Assembly: GCF_029626155.1 (NCBI RefSeq)
Contig: NZ_JARUBL010000001.1
Coordinates: 2,542,001-2,606,000 of the forward strand
Source of the DNA: Solwaraspora sp. WMMD1047
GTDB lineage: Bacteria; Actinomycetota; Actinomycetes; Mycobacteriales; Micromonosporaceae
Reading direction: 5' to 3'
Length of the DNA stretch: 64,000 bases
Shown: in pieces, positions 27,685-36,827 of the stretch
How positions within the stretch are numbered: position 1 is the stretch's first letter
Layout of the letters: each line of letters opens with the position of its first letter
The notes under the pieces: generated by a model
Database searches by the model: none
What the model was told of the DNA's origin: nothing
Seen by the model: the letters and a program-made list of their open reading frames with translations, nothing else
Program-made: the position numbers and the translations under genes

Positions 27685-28323
27685 ATGGTGAGTTTGGCGT
27701 TGGCTGACCAGTTCTACCTTATCGGCCACCACGAAACCACAGGCCGCGGCCGACTGGCCACGCGGTGCCTCGGATTGGGATTGGCATCGGCTTTGCTGGG
27801 CGAGTTGCTCTACGCCGGCAACGTGTGGCTTCAGGATGGGAAACTTCGGCTGGTCGGCCGCACGGTGCCGCAGGACGCGTTGGCCCACGCGGTGTTCGAT
27901 CAGCTCGCGGCTCAGCCGGGGCACTCGGACGTGCGTACGTGGGTGCAGTTCTTCAGCGGTTCCGCGTCCGGGCTGGTGGCGGAGCGCTTGTGGCGGGCCG
28001 GCTACTTGCGCCCGGAGAGCAGCCGCAGGTTCTTCGGGGGCAAGAGCGTGGTGTACGTGCCGGCGGACTCGAACCGGGCAGCGGTGCCGTCGGCGTTGCT
28101 GTCGATGAAGCTGCGTCGGCGGCATCCGCTTTACCCGGACGAGTCGTTCCTGGTGGGGCTGTGCATGGCGACCGGGTTGGACCGAATCCTGCTCGACGGC
28201 GTCCCGGCCGAGGTCCGCCGGTACGCCGACGAAGCGGTGGCCTCGGTATGGGTGCCGGCGTACGAACTCGTACGGGCGACGCAAGCTGCTGTCGGAGACG
28301 TGGTCCTCACTGCCCGTGGCTGA
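27685..28323 (+). CDS. GPP34 (GOLPH3-like) family protein
   Basis: 212 residues. LALADQFYLIGHHETTGRGR at the start, a central ALLGELLYAGNVWLQDGKLR segment and the C-terminal helical part fit the bacterial GPP34 family, whose eukaryotic relatives bind phosphoinositides on Golgi membranes. In actinobacteria the role is unknown. It is followed 44 bp later by a permease, so it could assist a membrane process. Confidence 0.8.
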   Translation: MVSLALADQFYLIGHHETTGRGRLATRCLGLGLASALLGELLYAGNVWLQDGKLRLVGRTVPQDALAHAVFDQLAAQPGHSDVRTWVQFFSGSASGLVAERLWRAGYLRPESSRRFFGGKSVVYVPADSNRAAVPSALLSMKLRRRHPLYPDESFLVGLCMATGLDRILLDGVPAEVRRYADEAVASVWVPAYELVRATQAAVGDVVLTARG

Positions 28324-28367
28324 GCCCCACCCTTCCTCATTCTCTTTCCCCCTTGGAGGCGATCCTG

Positions 28368-29900
28368 ATGGCGCTACCTCACCCACGGTTCGATCCGGTG
28401 ACCGACCGGCTGGCGGCGGGCCGGTTGGGTGTGCCGGCGGTGGTGTTCTTCGTTATGTCGGCGGCGACGCCGTTGACGGTGGTGGCGGGGGTGGTGGCGA
28501 CCGGGTACGCGACGACGGGGCTGATCGGTATTCCGTTGGCGTTCACGGTGGTTGGTGTGTTGTTGGCGGTGTTCGCGGTCGGGTTCGTGGCGATGGCCCG
28601 GTACATGGCTAACGCGGGCGCGTTCTACTCCTACATCGCGCAGGGAATCGGCCGGCCGGTGGGGGTGGGTGCGGCGTGGGTGGCGTTGGTGGCCTACAAC
28701 CTGTTGCAGGTCGGCTTGTACGGGGCGGTCGGCGCGGCGGCGGGTCCGGTGATCGAGTCGTGGTTCGGGGTGTCGCTGTACTGGTGGCTGATTGCCCTGG
28801 TGGCGTGGGCGGTGACCGCGACGCTCGGGGTGTTGCGGGTGGAGGTCAACGGTCGGGTTCTGGCGGTGTTGCTGCTGGCCGAGGTGGCAGTGATCGTGGT
28901 GTTCAGCCTGGCCAGTCTCGCGCACCCGGCCGGCGGCACGATCGCACTGGATGGGCTGGTGCCGGGGAATCTGTTCGGGGCGGGTGTCGGGGCGGTTCTC
29001 GTGCTGGCGCTGCTGGGGTTTGTCGGGTTCGAGGCGGCGGTGGTGTTCGCTGAGGAGGCGAAGGACCCGAGCCGGACGATCCCGGCCGCGACGTTCATCG
29101 CGGTGGGCGTGACCGCCGTGCTGTACACGGTGGGTGCGTGGGCGATGGCGGTGGCAACCGGCCCGGACCGGATCGTGGCGCGGTCGCAGGACGAGTCCAC
29201 CGGTCTGGTGTTCACCCTCGCCGGCGAGCACCTCGGTTCGCTGGCGGTGACGGTCGGGCTGGTGTTGTTCGCGACCTCGATCGCGGCGGCCCTGATCTCG
29301 TTTCACAACACGGTGGCCCGGTACATGTTCGCCCTGGGCCGGGAGCGGGTCCTGCCGGCCGGGCTCGGCCGCACGACGATGCGGGGGAATGCTCCGGCGG
29401 CGGCGTCGCTGGTGCAGTCGGGGATCGGCCTGGTGGTGATCGTGGTGGTGGCGGTCGGGGGGTGGGATCCGTTGGTGCACCTGTTCTTCTGGGCGGGTAC
29501 CAGCGGCGGCCTCGGCGTCCTGTTGTTGATCACGGTGACGGCGGTGGCGGTGCTCGGGTTCTTCGCCCGGCACGTGCATGTGGAGACGGTGTGGCGGGCG
29601 CGGGTCGCCCCCGCCATCGCGTTGGCGGGGTTGGCCGGGGTGGTGGTGGTCGCGGTGGACACCTTCGGTGTCCTGCTCGGCGTACCGCCTGGCCATTGGC
29701 TGGCCACAGCGGTCCCGGCCGGGTATCTGCTGGTCGGCGTCGCCGGCACGCTGTGGGGGTGGTGGCTGCGCCATCGACGACCTGAGGTGTACGCGGCGAT
29801 CGGGCGGGGAGCGAAGGCCGCCCTGCCAACCGGGAGGACTCCGAGGGCGACGGCCGGCACCCGCTACACCAGCTCCGTCCGGCGGGAGGTCAGCCGGTGA
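28368..29900 (+). CDS. APC-family amino acid permease
   Basis: 510 residues with about twelve hydrophobic segments. The first contains the APC-type substrate loop (MSAATPLTVVAGVVATGY), and FEAAVVFAEEAKDPSRTIP is the classic cytoplasmic loop of APC transporters. ATG with GGAGG 8 bp upstream; the in-frame part before 28368 overlaps the GPP34 gene and is not real. The substrate cannot be told. The stop overlaps the acetyltransferase start. Confidence 0.88.
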   Translation: MALPHPRFDPVTDRLAAGRLGVPAVVFFVMSAATPLTVVAGVVATGYATTGLIGIPLAFTVVGVLLAVFAVGFVAMARYMANAGAFYSYIAQGIGRPVGVGAAWVALVAYNLLQVGLYGAVGAAAGPVIESWFGVSLYWWLIALVAWAVTATLGVLRVEVNGRVLAVLLLAEVAVIVVFSLASLAHPAGGTIALDGLVPGNLFGAGVGAVLVLALLGFVGFEAAVVFAEEAKDPSRTIPAATFIAVGVTAVLYTVGAWAMAVATGPDRIVARSQDESTGLVFTLAGEHLGSLAVTVGLVLFATSIAAALISFHNTVARYMFALGRERVLPAGLGRTTMRGNAPAAASLVQSGIGLVVIVVVAVGGWDPLVHLFFWAGTSGGLGVLLLITVTAVAVLGFFARHVHVETVWRARVAPAIALAGLAGVVVVAVDTFGVLLGVPPGHWLATAVPAGYLLVGVAGTLWGWWLRHRRPEVYAAIGRGAKAALPTGRTPRATAGTRYTSSVRREVSR

Positions 29901-30517
29901 CCACCGACCTTCTTCCCCGGGTCGTGGCGGGTGGGTGGAACGACCTCAACACCGCCGCCGAGCTGATCGCCGACGCGTTCACCCCCTTGGCCGTCGCCCG
30001 GTGGCTGGTGCCCGACCCGGGCCGCCGGACCCGGGTGCTGCGGGATCAGATGGCGATCCTGGCCGAGCATGCCCTGTTCCACGGCCGTGTCGATCTGCTC
30101 GCCGACTTCAGCGGGGTCGCGGTCTGGTTCGACCGCACCCGGCCGGTCGCCCCACCGCGCGACTACGACCGGCGGCTGCGGGCGGTCTGCGGCCCGGACA
30201 CCGACCGGTTCACCACTCTGGACGCCCTGCTCGATGCCCACTATCCGCACGGGCAGGCGCACCACCACCTGGCGCTGCTCGCGGTCGCCCCGGATCTGCA
30301 GGGCACCGGCCGCGGTAGCGCGCTGCTGCGTCACGGGTACGCCGTCGCCGACCTGGCGGGTGTGCCCACCTGCCTGGACGCCAGCAGTGGGGGTAGTCGT
30401 GACCTCTATCTGCGGCACGGCTACGAGGCGGGTGAACCTTTCCACCTGCCCGACGGTCCGCCGTTGTGGCCGATGCGCCGTCCGCCCCGGCCGGTAGGCC
30501 GCGACCCGGGAAGCTGA
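29897..30517 (+). CDS. GNAT family N-acetyltransferase
   Basis: 206 residues. The acetyl-CoA motif A is visible near 130-150 (LLAVAPDLQGTGRGSALLRH, Q/RxxGxG/A type), followed by VPTCLDASSGGSRDLYLRHG and YEAGEPFHLPDGP, a common end in this subfamily. Translationally coupled to the permease, so it may acetylate the transported amine or an export product. Substrate unknown. Confidence 0.85.
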   Translation: MTTDLLPRVVAGGWNDLNTAAELIADAFTPLAVARWLVPDPGRRTRVLRDQMAILAEHALFHGRVDLLADFSGVAVWFDRTRPVAPPRDYDRRLRAVCGPDTDRFTTLDALLDAHYPHGQAHHHLALLAVAPDLQGTGRGSALLRHGYAVADLAGVPTCLDASSGGSRDLYLRHGYEAGEPFHLPDGPPLWPMRRPPRPVGRDPGS

Positions 30518-30723
30518 ATCACCTGCTCGACCCCGCCTCGACCGGCTGCAACTTTCGGGCAGGAAACGAGGTAGGGGAGCGGCGGCCCGCACCGCTCACG
30601 CCCCTCACGGGTGCGGGGTCCGCGCGCCGGTGGTGTGCCGCCGGACCTCCGGCCGGCGGCACACCACTCCCACCACCCCCGGCACCCGCAACCCTTGTTC
30701 GCCCTTCTAGAGCGGAGAATCGC

Positions 30724-31473
30724 GTGCAGCCGCACGTTCCTGACCACCTGCGGCCGACGAGGCCAGCCCAGGATCCACTGCGGCGGCGGCCGAGCCAGGA
30801 GCGCAGTTTCCTGCGCGTGCATCTGATCCTGGACGCCTGCGTGGAGTTGGCTGAAGAGGTCGGTTACGACGGGTTGAACACCAGGGTGATCGCCCAGCGG
30901 GCGGGGGTTTCCACCGGCTCGCTCTACCAGTTCTTTACCGACCTGCGGGCGATCCTGCGGGCAGCGCGTCGACGTAACACCCAGGTGTACCTGGATCGGC
31001 TCAGCGACCGGTTCGCCGCTGAGACACCTGCCCACTGGTGGGAGGGGGCCGAGGCTGCCCTCGACGAGTACATCGCCGTGCACCGCGATGTGCCCGGGGT
31101 TCGGATCCTGCGTTTCGGGGACGTGGGCGAGGCGGAGCTGCTCGCCGAGGAACGCGTCGACACCGGCGACCAGATCAGCAGGGAGTTGGCGCAACGGTTC
31201 GGAATCGACGACGCGGGCTTTCGACGCGCGGTGCAGATCGCGGTGGTGGCAGCCGACGCCCTGATCACCCTTGCCTTCCTCCGCAACCCCGACGGGGATG
31301 AAGTCCTCCTGGCCGAAGCCAAGGTGCTGTTCGACCTCTACCTGAGGCGGCACGGGACGCCACCCGGGCCGGCCGGTCGACCCGACGGTGCGGTACACCC
31401 GAGCGCACCCGACAGGCGAGGCGGCCGACCTAGGCAACAGGCAACCCCGATCCCCGCCGGTGGCCACCAATGA
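30724..31473 (+). CDS. TetR family regulator
   Basis: 249 residues from GTG 30724 (GGAGA 5 bp upstream). TetR-type HTH at about 55-85 (NTRVIAQRAGVSTGSLYQFF) preceded by an amphipathic helix (LILDACVELAEEVGYDGLNT); the C-terminal ligand domain is of usual length, with a Pro/Gly-rich tail. It follows the permease and acetyltransferase genes by 200 bp and may control them. Confidence 0.85.
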   Translation: MQPHVPDHLRPTRPAQDPLRRRPSQERSFLRVHLILDACVELAEEVGYDGLNTRVIAQRAGVSTGSLYQFFTDLRAILRAARRRNTQVYLDRLSDRFAAETPAHWWEGAEAALDEYIAVHRDVPGVRILRFGDVGEAELLAEERVDTGDQISRELAQRFGIDDAGFRRAVQIAVVAADALITLAFLRNPDGDEVLLAEAKVLFDLYLRRHGTPPGPAGRPDGAVHPSAPDRRGGRPRQQATPIPAGGHQ

Positions 31474-31612
31474 CGACCTTCGACCCGTCGAACGGCCGCG
31501 GGCGAGCGATCCACGATCCGGGTCGGAGTCCGACAAGCCCGGTGGTGCTGGCCCTTGGAGGGTTCAGCGAGCACCACCGCTGGGACGGCAGCGTTGCAGC
31601 GCCGCCGCCCCA

Positions 31613-31667
31613 CCCGCCCGCCGGCCACACCCCGGACTGCGCCCCCGGGGCACGGCCGGCGGGCGGG
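31613..31667 (+). terminator. perfect 14-bp hairpin
   Basis: CCCGCCCGCCGGCC (31613-31626) pairs perfectly with GGCCGGCGGGCGGG (31654-31667); 27-base loop. It separates the TetR gene from the long operon starting at 31698. Either the TetR terminator or a leader structure of the operon, since it ends 31 bp before the first GTG. Confidence 0.6.
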
Positions 31668-31697
31668 CACCAACCTCTCCACGGTTAGGAGCATTCA

Positions 31698-31931
31698 GTG
31701 ACGACCGCACCGCCCTCACCGCCGGCACCAGCCTCCGCACCTGCAGTGGTCGAGTCACCGGCCTGTCTCGCGGCCACCGCCGCCGCCGTGAACGCCCTGC
31801 ACACCCCGAACGAGGACGGCATGTGCGCCCAGTGCCTCGCCGAGGGACGACTCACGTTTTACCCGTGCAGCAGCCGCCGGTGGGCCGAGGCGGTCACTGC
31901 CGTTCCGGGTCTGCACGGGGTTGTTCGGTGA
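31698..31931 (+). CDS. small zinc-knuckle protein
   Basis: 77 residues; GTG with TAGGAG 6 bp upstream. Pro/Ala-rich start, then ACLAATAAAVNALHTPNEDG and CAQCLAEG with a further Cys. Unknown function. Its stop overlaps the next start (GTGA); it appears to be the first gene of the tightly packed run that leads to the preQ0 genes. Confidence 0.65.
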   Translation: MTTAPPSPPAPASAPAVVESPACLAATAAAVNALHTPNEDGMCAQCLAEGRLTFYPCSSRRWAEAVTAVPGLHGVVR

Positions 31932-32788
31932 CCGTGATGGGGCCCGCGACCGCCGGTCGACGCCTGCGCGTCACCCTGCGCACGATCCGCCTCGACGCGG
32001 GACTGCCGCTATCGACGGTCAGCGGGGACCTCGGCTGGCCGCCAGCACGGCTGCCCTCCATCGAAACGGGCGCGACCGCTATTGGGCTTGGCGCCCTGCG
32101 GATACTGCTCGCCCACTACCGTCTCACCGACACCGACCGCGTCGACCACCTCGTCGCCCTGCAACGGCTCGCCCGCAGGCGGCACTGGGCCGACACCTAC
32201 CGCCACATCTACCCGCGCTCGTTCCTGGAGTTCCTCCGGTACGAGACCGACGCCCGCACCCTTCGGTGCGTCCACCCACGCGCGGTACCCGGACTCCTGC
32301 AGACCGAGGCGTACGCCCGCGCCATCATCCAATCCACCGCCCCGCACCCGATGTCCGACCGGGACGTCGAGGCGCGGGTGAAAGCGCGGATGCGACGCCA
32401 ACACGCCATTCTCACCGGGAAGCGGCGCATCCAGGTCACGCTCACCGAACCGGCACTACGCCGCCCGGTCAGCACCGACCCTGCCGTCATGATCGGGCAG
32501 TTCGACCACCTGATCGCGCTCGCTCAACAGCCCTGGCTCGACCTCACCGTCCTACCCGCCGGCAGCGACACCGGCACGGGAGTCGGACCGTTCGTCATCC
32601 TGCACTTCAACTCCGACCAGGACCCGGACCTCGTCTACCTCGACGACGCCCCCACCGACACCGCCCTCAACGACAACCCCGACATCGTCAAGCGGTACCA
32701 GACAGCCTTCACCGGCCTACGCGCCTGCGACAGCAGCGACCGGCACGCGGCCACCCGGCTGGCCGACATCCGGAAACAGACCCGATGA
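31928..32788 (+). CDS. XRE-like regulator with DUF5753 domain
   Basis: 286 residues. N-terminal HTH (LRTIRLDAGLPLSTVSGDLG, then PARLPSIETG) and a DUF5753 domain with PRAVPGLLQTEAYARAI, IGQFDHLIALAQQP and VGPFVILHF. Unlike the pair at 26-27 kb it has no DUF397 partner. Start GTG 31928 overlaps the previous stop; ATG 31937 is possible. A likely regulator of this operon. Confidence 0.85.
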   Translation: MTVMGPATAGRRLRVTLRTIRLDAGLPLSTVSGDLGWPPARLPSIETGATAIGLGALRILLAHYRLTDTDRVDHLVALQRLARRRHWADTYRHIYPRSFLEFLRYETDARTLRCVHPRAVPGLLQTEAYARAIIQSTAPHPMSDRDVEARVKARMRRQHAILTGKRRIQVTLTEPALRRPVSTDPAVMIGQFDHLIALAQQPWLDLTVLPAGSDTGTGVGPFVILHFNSDQDPDLVYLDDAPTDTALNDNPDIVKRYQTAFTGLRACDSSDRHAATRLADIRKQTR

Positions 32789-33594
32789 CACGCTTCGCCG
32801 AACCGGCCACCCGCGAGGCCGCAACCATGACCGCGAACGCCCCCGCACCTCCGACCCCCGCCGGTGTTCACGCCGTCCCCTACCGGCTACCGACCCCGCT
32901 GGCAGTCCGGCCCCCGGTCGCCTCCACGGGCCCTCACGCCCGCGCGCTTGCGGCCGGTTTGACAGCTGGGACCCGCAACGCGGTCGTGGAACGGGCCGCC
33001 CTGACCGCCGTCCACACCCGCGCCGCCGCCCGGCAGCTCCAGCAGCTCACCGGACACCTCACCGGCCCGCTCGACGCGGCGATCGACGCCTGCGAGCAGG
33101 CCGCCGACCACTGCGACCACCTGCATCACCTTCTCCACGCCCCGGACCGGCCCGCTCACCGGCTCATCCCGATCGCCGTGCTCAGTGCAGCCGTCACCGC
33201 CGTGACCCTCGGACTGCAGCATCGCCGGTCCCCGACGACCGTGGTCCTGGCCGTCGCCGCCGGCGCGGCATGCGCCCTGACCGCCGTCATCGGCAACCGA
33301 CGCAGACCACGGCCACCCCGCGCCGCAACCACCCCCGCGCGCCAACCGCGAACCCCGACCCCGGCGGCTCTCGGCCGCTGGACCCGCGACCAGATCCGCG
33401 CGACAGCGATCCACCTAGAAGCCGCCGCCGGCCTCGTCGACCAGGTGACCACCCTGCTTTCAACCATCCACGCCCCAACACCGATGGACCTCGTCACCGA
33501 CGAGGCCCACAGTCGGGCGGTCCGGATCCGGCTCCACCTGCACACCGCGTCGAACACGGTCCACCAGCTCGCCGCCGATCGGGAGGGTTGGTGA
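32785..33594 (+). CDS. hypothetical membrane protein
   Basis: 269 residues. Two adjacent hydrophobic segments (about 130-150, LIPIAVLSAAVTAVTLGL; about 158-172, VVLAVAAGAACALTAVIG) between two helical regions with coiled-coil character (RQLQQLTGHLTGPLDAAIDA; RIRLHLHTASNTVHQLAAD). ATG overlaps the regulator's stop (ATGA). Similar small membrane proteins accompany regulators in actinobacterial elements; function unknown. Confidence 0.65.
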   Translation: MTRFAEPATREAATMTANAPAPPTPAGVHAVPYRLPTPLAVRPPVASTGPHARALAAGLTAGTRNAVVERAALTAVHTRAAARQLQQLTGHLTGPLDAAIDACEQAADHCDHLHHLLHAPDRPAHRLIPIAVLSAAVTAVTLGLQHRRSPTTVVLAVAAGAACALTAVIGNRRRPRPPRAATTPARQPRTPTPAALGRWTRDQIRATAIHLEAAAGLVDQVTTLLSTIHAPTPMDLVTDEAHSRAVRIRLHLHTASNTVHQLAADREGW

Positions 33595-34004
33595 CCACCA
33601 TGACCAACCAACCGCCTCCCCGTCCCTGGGAATCTGCGTCAACCGGGCCGCTTCCTCCAGCGGATGCCAGGCCCGCCACCGTCGAGCCCGCCATCGGCCC
33701 AAACAAGGAGCAGACCGCACAACCAGCGCCGGGTGAGTCTCACCGGTCCCGGGGAGTGCTGCGTCCTGGTCAGCTCCTCGTCGGTCGAGCCGACTACGGA
33801 CTCCGCCGGCTCCGCACCCACCACCGGGGAACAGAGCACCTGCTGTCAGCCCAGCCGTTCACCAAGCCCGCCCACATGACCCCCTCGAAGACCCGACCTG
33901 CTGCCTGGGCCGTGCCGATCCGCACGGTCTCGCATGCGACCAGCAACCCGAGCTTCCGAACACCCACACCCGCGCGCCGTGCCGAATTGACGGAGGACCA
34001 ATGA
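33591..34004 (+). CDS. hypothetical disordered protein
   Basis: 137 residues, Pro/Thr/Arg-rich and without hydrophobic core, probably disordered. GTG start overlaps the previous stop, and its own stop overlaps the next ATG (ATGA), which is the main support that it is translated. No family. Confidence 0.5.
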   Translation: MTTMTNQPPPRPWESASTGPLPPADARPATVEPAIGPNKEQTAQPAPGESHRSRGVLRPGQLLVGRADYGLRRLRTHHRGTEHLLSAQPFTKPAHMTPSKTRPAAWAVPIRTVSHATSNPSFRTPTPARRAELTEDQ

Positions 34005-34225
34005 GCAGAAACCAGCCACTCGAATCCCGCCGGCGGATCGTCGGCCCGGAACGCGCCGCGCTGACCAAGGACTTCCTCCGCCGCTACCAGCAGGACAAAC
34101 ACTCGATCCGCCAGATCGTGCGTGACACCGGCCGCTCCTACGGATTCGTACACCGAATCCTCGCTGAAGGCGGCGCGACCATGCGCACACGAGGCGGACC
34201 CCACCGGCGCCGGGCCGCCCAGTAG
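34001..34225 (+). CDS. small helix-turn-helix protein
   Basis: 74 residues. DKHSIRQIVRDTGRSYGFVH is a clear helix-turn-helix of the type found in short actinobacterial regulators; flanks are basic (RTRGGPHRRR). Coupled to the preceding gene. It lies 133 bp before folE and may bind that gap. Confidence 0.75.
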   Translation: MSRNQPLESRRRIVGPERAALTKDFLRRYQQDKHSIRQIVRDTGRSYGFVHRILAEGGATMRTRGGPHRRRAAQ

Positions 34226-34358
34226 CCCCACCGCGTCTTCTCGCGTCCGGGTGGCCTCGGCTTCGCTCGGGCGCACGGACAACCACGAACAGTTCGACCT
34301 CGATACCGGTACTCCGCGGCGCGTGCCGTCGTGGACCTTTCGACTGAAGGGAAGGCCG

Positions 34359-34991
34359 ATGAGTACTCAGCTTCTCGAACCTGGAGACGCGCGACCGCTA
34401 TCGGATCGCAGCGCAGGGGTTATCAGCAGCGACGACGTTGTGGAACGCGCCGCTGCGGCGTTCCTGGCCTCGCTGGGGATGCGCCTGGACACCGAGTCGA
34501 CGCGGCGTACGGCGGAGCGGATGGCCGCGGCGTACATCAGTTTGTTCACCTCGCGGCCGTTTGAGTTGACGACGTTCCCGAACGAGACCGCGCATCGTGA
34601 TCTTGTGCTGGCGCGAGCGGTGCCGTTTGTGTCGGTGTGCGCCCACCACGTTGTGCCGTTCGTGGGGACCGCGCACGTGGGGTACCTGCCCAAGGATCGG
34701 ATCGTCGGCTTGTCCAAGCTGGCACGGCTGGTGGACCACGTCGCCCGGGGCCCCCAGATTCAGGAGGAGATGACCCAGCAGATCGCCGGGTGGCTTGACG
34801 AGAACCTCGCCTCGCTGGGTGTCGGGGTGGTGGTTAAGGCGGAGCACCTGTGTATGACGCGCCGGGGCGTCAGGGCCCACGGCGCGACGACGGTGACGGT
34901 GGCGTGGCGCGGCCGGTTCGTCGACGACGCCGCGGCGCGGGCCGAGTTCCTGATCCTGGCGTCCGTCGATGATCCGGAGGTGTCCCGGTGA
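34359..34991 (+). CDS. folE: GTP cyclohydrolase I
   Basis: 210 residues. It converts GTP to 7,8-dihydroneopterin triphosphate, the entry step for preQ0 and folate. Zinc ligands C94, H97 (VCAHHVVPF) and C165 (HLCMTRRG) are present, with the RGVRAHGATTVT end of the active site. ATG 34359 is preceded by GGGAAGG. The stop overlaps the queC start, so here the enzyme serves the deazapurine route rather than folate. Confidence 0.95.
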   Translation: MSTQLLEPGDARPLSDRSAGVISSDDVVERAAAAFLASLGMRLDTESTRRTAERMAAAYISLFTSRPFELTTFPNETAHRDLVLARAVPFVSVCAHHVVPFVGTAHVGYLPKDRIVGLSKLARLVDHVARGPQIQEEMTQQIAGWLDENLASLGVGVVVKAEHLCMTRRGVRAHGATTVTVAWRGRFVDDAAARAEFLILASVDDPEVSR

Positions 34992-35731
34992 CCGGCATCC
35001 CCGTACCGGGCGGTCCGGGTCTGGCGGGGAGCCATCCTCCGCCTCGGCACGCGGTCGTCATCGTGTCGGGTGGGCTGGACAGCACGGTGGTGACCTACTG
35101 GCTGCACCAGCTCGGGACCCGGTTGAGTCTGCTGTCGGTCGACTACGGGCAGCGGCATCGAATCGAGCTGGAGCACGCCCGCCGTACCGCCGCCGCTGTC
35201 GGCGCGGCTCACGATCTGGTGGACCTGTCCGGGATCGGCGCCGTGCTCACCGGGTCGGCCCTGACCGACGACGCCGTGGAAATGCCGGACGGGCACTACA
35301 CGGACGCCTCGATGCGTTCCACCGTCGTGCCGAACCGCAACGCGACCATGCTCGACATCGCCGTTGCCGTGGCCGTGGCGCGTAGGGCTGACGCGGTTGT
35401 CTTCGGCGCTCACGCCGGTGACCATCCGATCTACCCCGACTGCCGGCCGGAGTTCGTGACCTCGTACGAGCGGACCGCCCGGACGGCCAACGAGGGATTC
35501 CTGGTCGACGGGTTCCGGGTGTTGGCGCCGTTCGCGGCGATGTCCAAGGCCGATATCGTCACCCTCGGCGCAACGCTCGGCGTGCCGTTCGCCGAGACGT
35601 GGTCCTGCTACCGGGGCGGCGAGCGCCACTGCGGGAGGTGCGGGACATGCGTGGAACGCCGGGAAGCGTTCGACCTGGCCGGGGTTCCCGATCCCACCCT
35701 CTACGTCGCCTCCGACCGTCGGGGGGTGTAG
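34988..35731 (+). CDS. queC: 7-cyano-7-deazaguanine (preQ0) synthase
   Basis: 247 residues. It turns 7-carboxy-7-deazaguanine into preQ0 with ATP and ammonia. The N-terminal PP-loop is SGGLDST (27-33), and the C-terminal zinc site is formed by the Cys residues of CYRGGERHCGRCGTC. FGAHAGDHPIYPDCRPEF is the family's substrate segment. All catalytic parts are present. GTG start inside the folE stop; queD follows after 3 bp. Confidence 0.95.
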   Translation: MTGIPVPGGPGLAGSHPPPRHAVVIVSGGLDSTVVTYWLHQLGTRLSLLSVDYGQRHRIELEHARRTAAAVGAAHDLVDLSGIGAVLTGSALTDDAVEMPDGHYTDASMRSTVVPNRNATMLDIAVAVAVARRADAVVFGAHAGDHPIYPDCRPEFVTSYERTARTANEGFLVDGFRVLAPFAAMSKADIVTLGATLGVPFAETWSCYRGGERHCGRCGTCVERREAFDLAGVPDPTLYVASDRRGV

Positions 35732-35734
35732 CGG

Positions 35735-36124
35735 GTGTTCCGGATCAGCAAGGAGTTCCGGTTCGAAGCGGCTCACTGGCTGCCGGATCTGCCCGAGGGG
35801 CACCAGTGCGGGCGGGTCCATGGCCACTCCTACACCGTTCGTATCCTGCTGGCCGCTGAGGTGCTGCGCCGGCCGGGGTTCGTCGCCGACTTCGCCGACC
35901 TGTCACTGGTGAAGGCGTACATCGACAGCACGCTCGACCACCGTTTCCTCAACGAGGTGCTCGACGTCGCCCCGACGAGCGAGCTGCTGGCCCGGCACTT
36001 CTACCACTGGTGCACGGCGAACCTGGTGTTGCCCGGCGGGGTGTGGGTGGAGTCGGTGCGGGTGTCGGAGACGCCCACGACGTACGCCGAGTACCTGCCA
36101 GCGTCAGGGGGCGGCGATGGTTGA
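35735..36124 (+). CDS. queD: 6-carboxy-5,6,7,8-tetrahydropterin synthase
   Basis: 129 residues. It converts dihydroneopterin triphosphate to CPH4. Zinc ligands H14, H29 and H31 (FEAAHWLP, VHGHSY) and the catalytic C25 (QCGRVHGHSY) are all present. GTG start after a short spacer; the end overlaps queE by 8 bp. Second step of preQ0 synthesis. Confidence 0.93.
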   Translation: MFRISKEFRFEAAHWLPDLPEGHQCGRVHGHSYTVRILLAAEVLRRPGFVADFADLSLVKAYIDSTLDHRFLNEVLDVAPTSELLARHFYHWCTANLVLPGGVWVESVRVSETPTTYAEYLPASGGGDG

Positions 36125-36827
36125 GCGCGCCGCGCGGCCCCTGCTGGTCGCGGAGATGTTCGGGCCGACGGTGCAGGGGGAGGGGCCATCGACCGGGCAG
36201 CAGGCGGTGTTCGTCAGGCTGTCGCGCTGCAACCTGTCCTGCCCGCCCTGCGATACCCCGTTCACGTGGGACACCTCACGGTACGACCTCCGGACGGAAA
36301 CCCAGCGGCTGCCGGGGGAGCAGGTCGTCGCGTGGGTGCTGGCCCAGACCGCCCCGCTGGTCGTGATCACCGGTGGGGAGCCACTGTTGCAGCAGGAGGT
36401 GCTTGTTCCCGTCGTCGCCAGCCTGACGGCCGCGGGTCGGCGGGTCGAGATCGAGACCAACGGCACCATCGCCCCGACGGCCAACCTCCAGCGGCTGGTC
36501 AGCGCCTTCAACGTCTCACCGAAGCTGGCAACCTTCGCCGCCGCCACCGATGACCACCGCCGCATCAACCCGACTGCGTTGGGCGCGTTGATGGCCGGCG
36601 GGAAGGCGGTGTTCAAGTTCGTCGTACACGGAACGGACGACCTGGCAGAGGTCGACCAGCTCTGCACCGCGTACGGGTTGGGTCCGGTCTGGGTGATGCC
36701 CGAGGGGACAACGGCGCAGCAGGTGGTCGCGGTGTCCCAAGCGGTCGCCAACGACGTGGTCCGACGCGGATGGAACCTCAGTAGTCGGCTGCACGTGCTG
36801 TGCTGGGGTGATCAACGTGGCCGGTGA
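36117..36827 (+). CDS. queE: 7-carboxy-7-deazaguanine synthase (radical SAM)
   Basis: 236 residues. It rearranges CPH4 to 7-carboxy-7-deazaguanine. The 4Fe-4S motif is C38-x3-C42-x2-C45 (CNLSCPPCD), preceded by the family's MFGPTVQGEGPSTGQQAVFV; ITGGEPLLQQ is the GGE motif. Overlaps queD upstream, and its last 20 bp overlap the RT-like gene. It completes the set folE-queD-queE-queC; no queF (preQ0 reductase) is seen in the window. Confidence 0.95.
   Translation: MVERAARPLLVAEMFGPTVQGEGPSTGQQAVFVRLSRCNLSCPPCDTPFTWDTSRYDLRTETQRLPGEQVVAWVLAQTAPLVVITGGEPLLQQEVLVPVVASLTAAGRRVEIETNGTIAPTANLQRLVSAFNVSPKLATFAAATDDHRRINPTALGALMAGGKAVFKFVVHGTDDLAEVDQLCTAYGLGPVWVMPEGTTAQQVVAVSQAVANDVVRRGWNLSSRLHVLCWGDQRGR

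Noticed and set aside
28374-29774. 466-codon minus-strand ORF
   Set aside because: Antisense to the permease; His/Arg/Gln-rich text typical of the reverse frame of GC-rich membrane genes.
34226-34358. preQ1-type riboswitch before folE
   Set aside because: The 133-bp gap shows no recognisable preQ1 aptamer consensus; no support.
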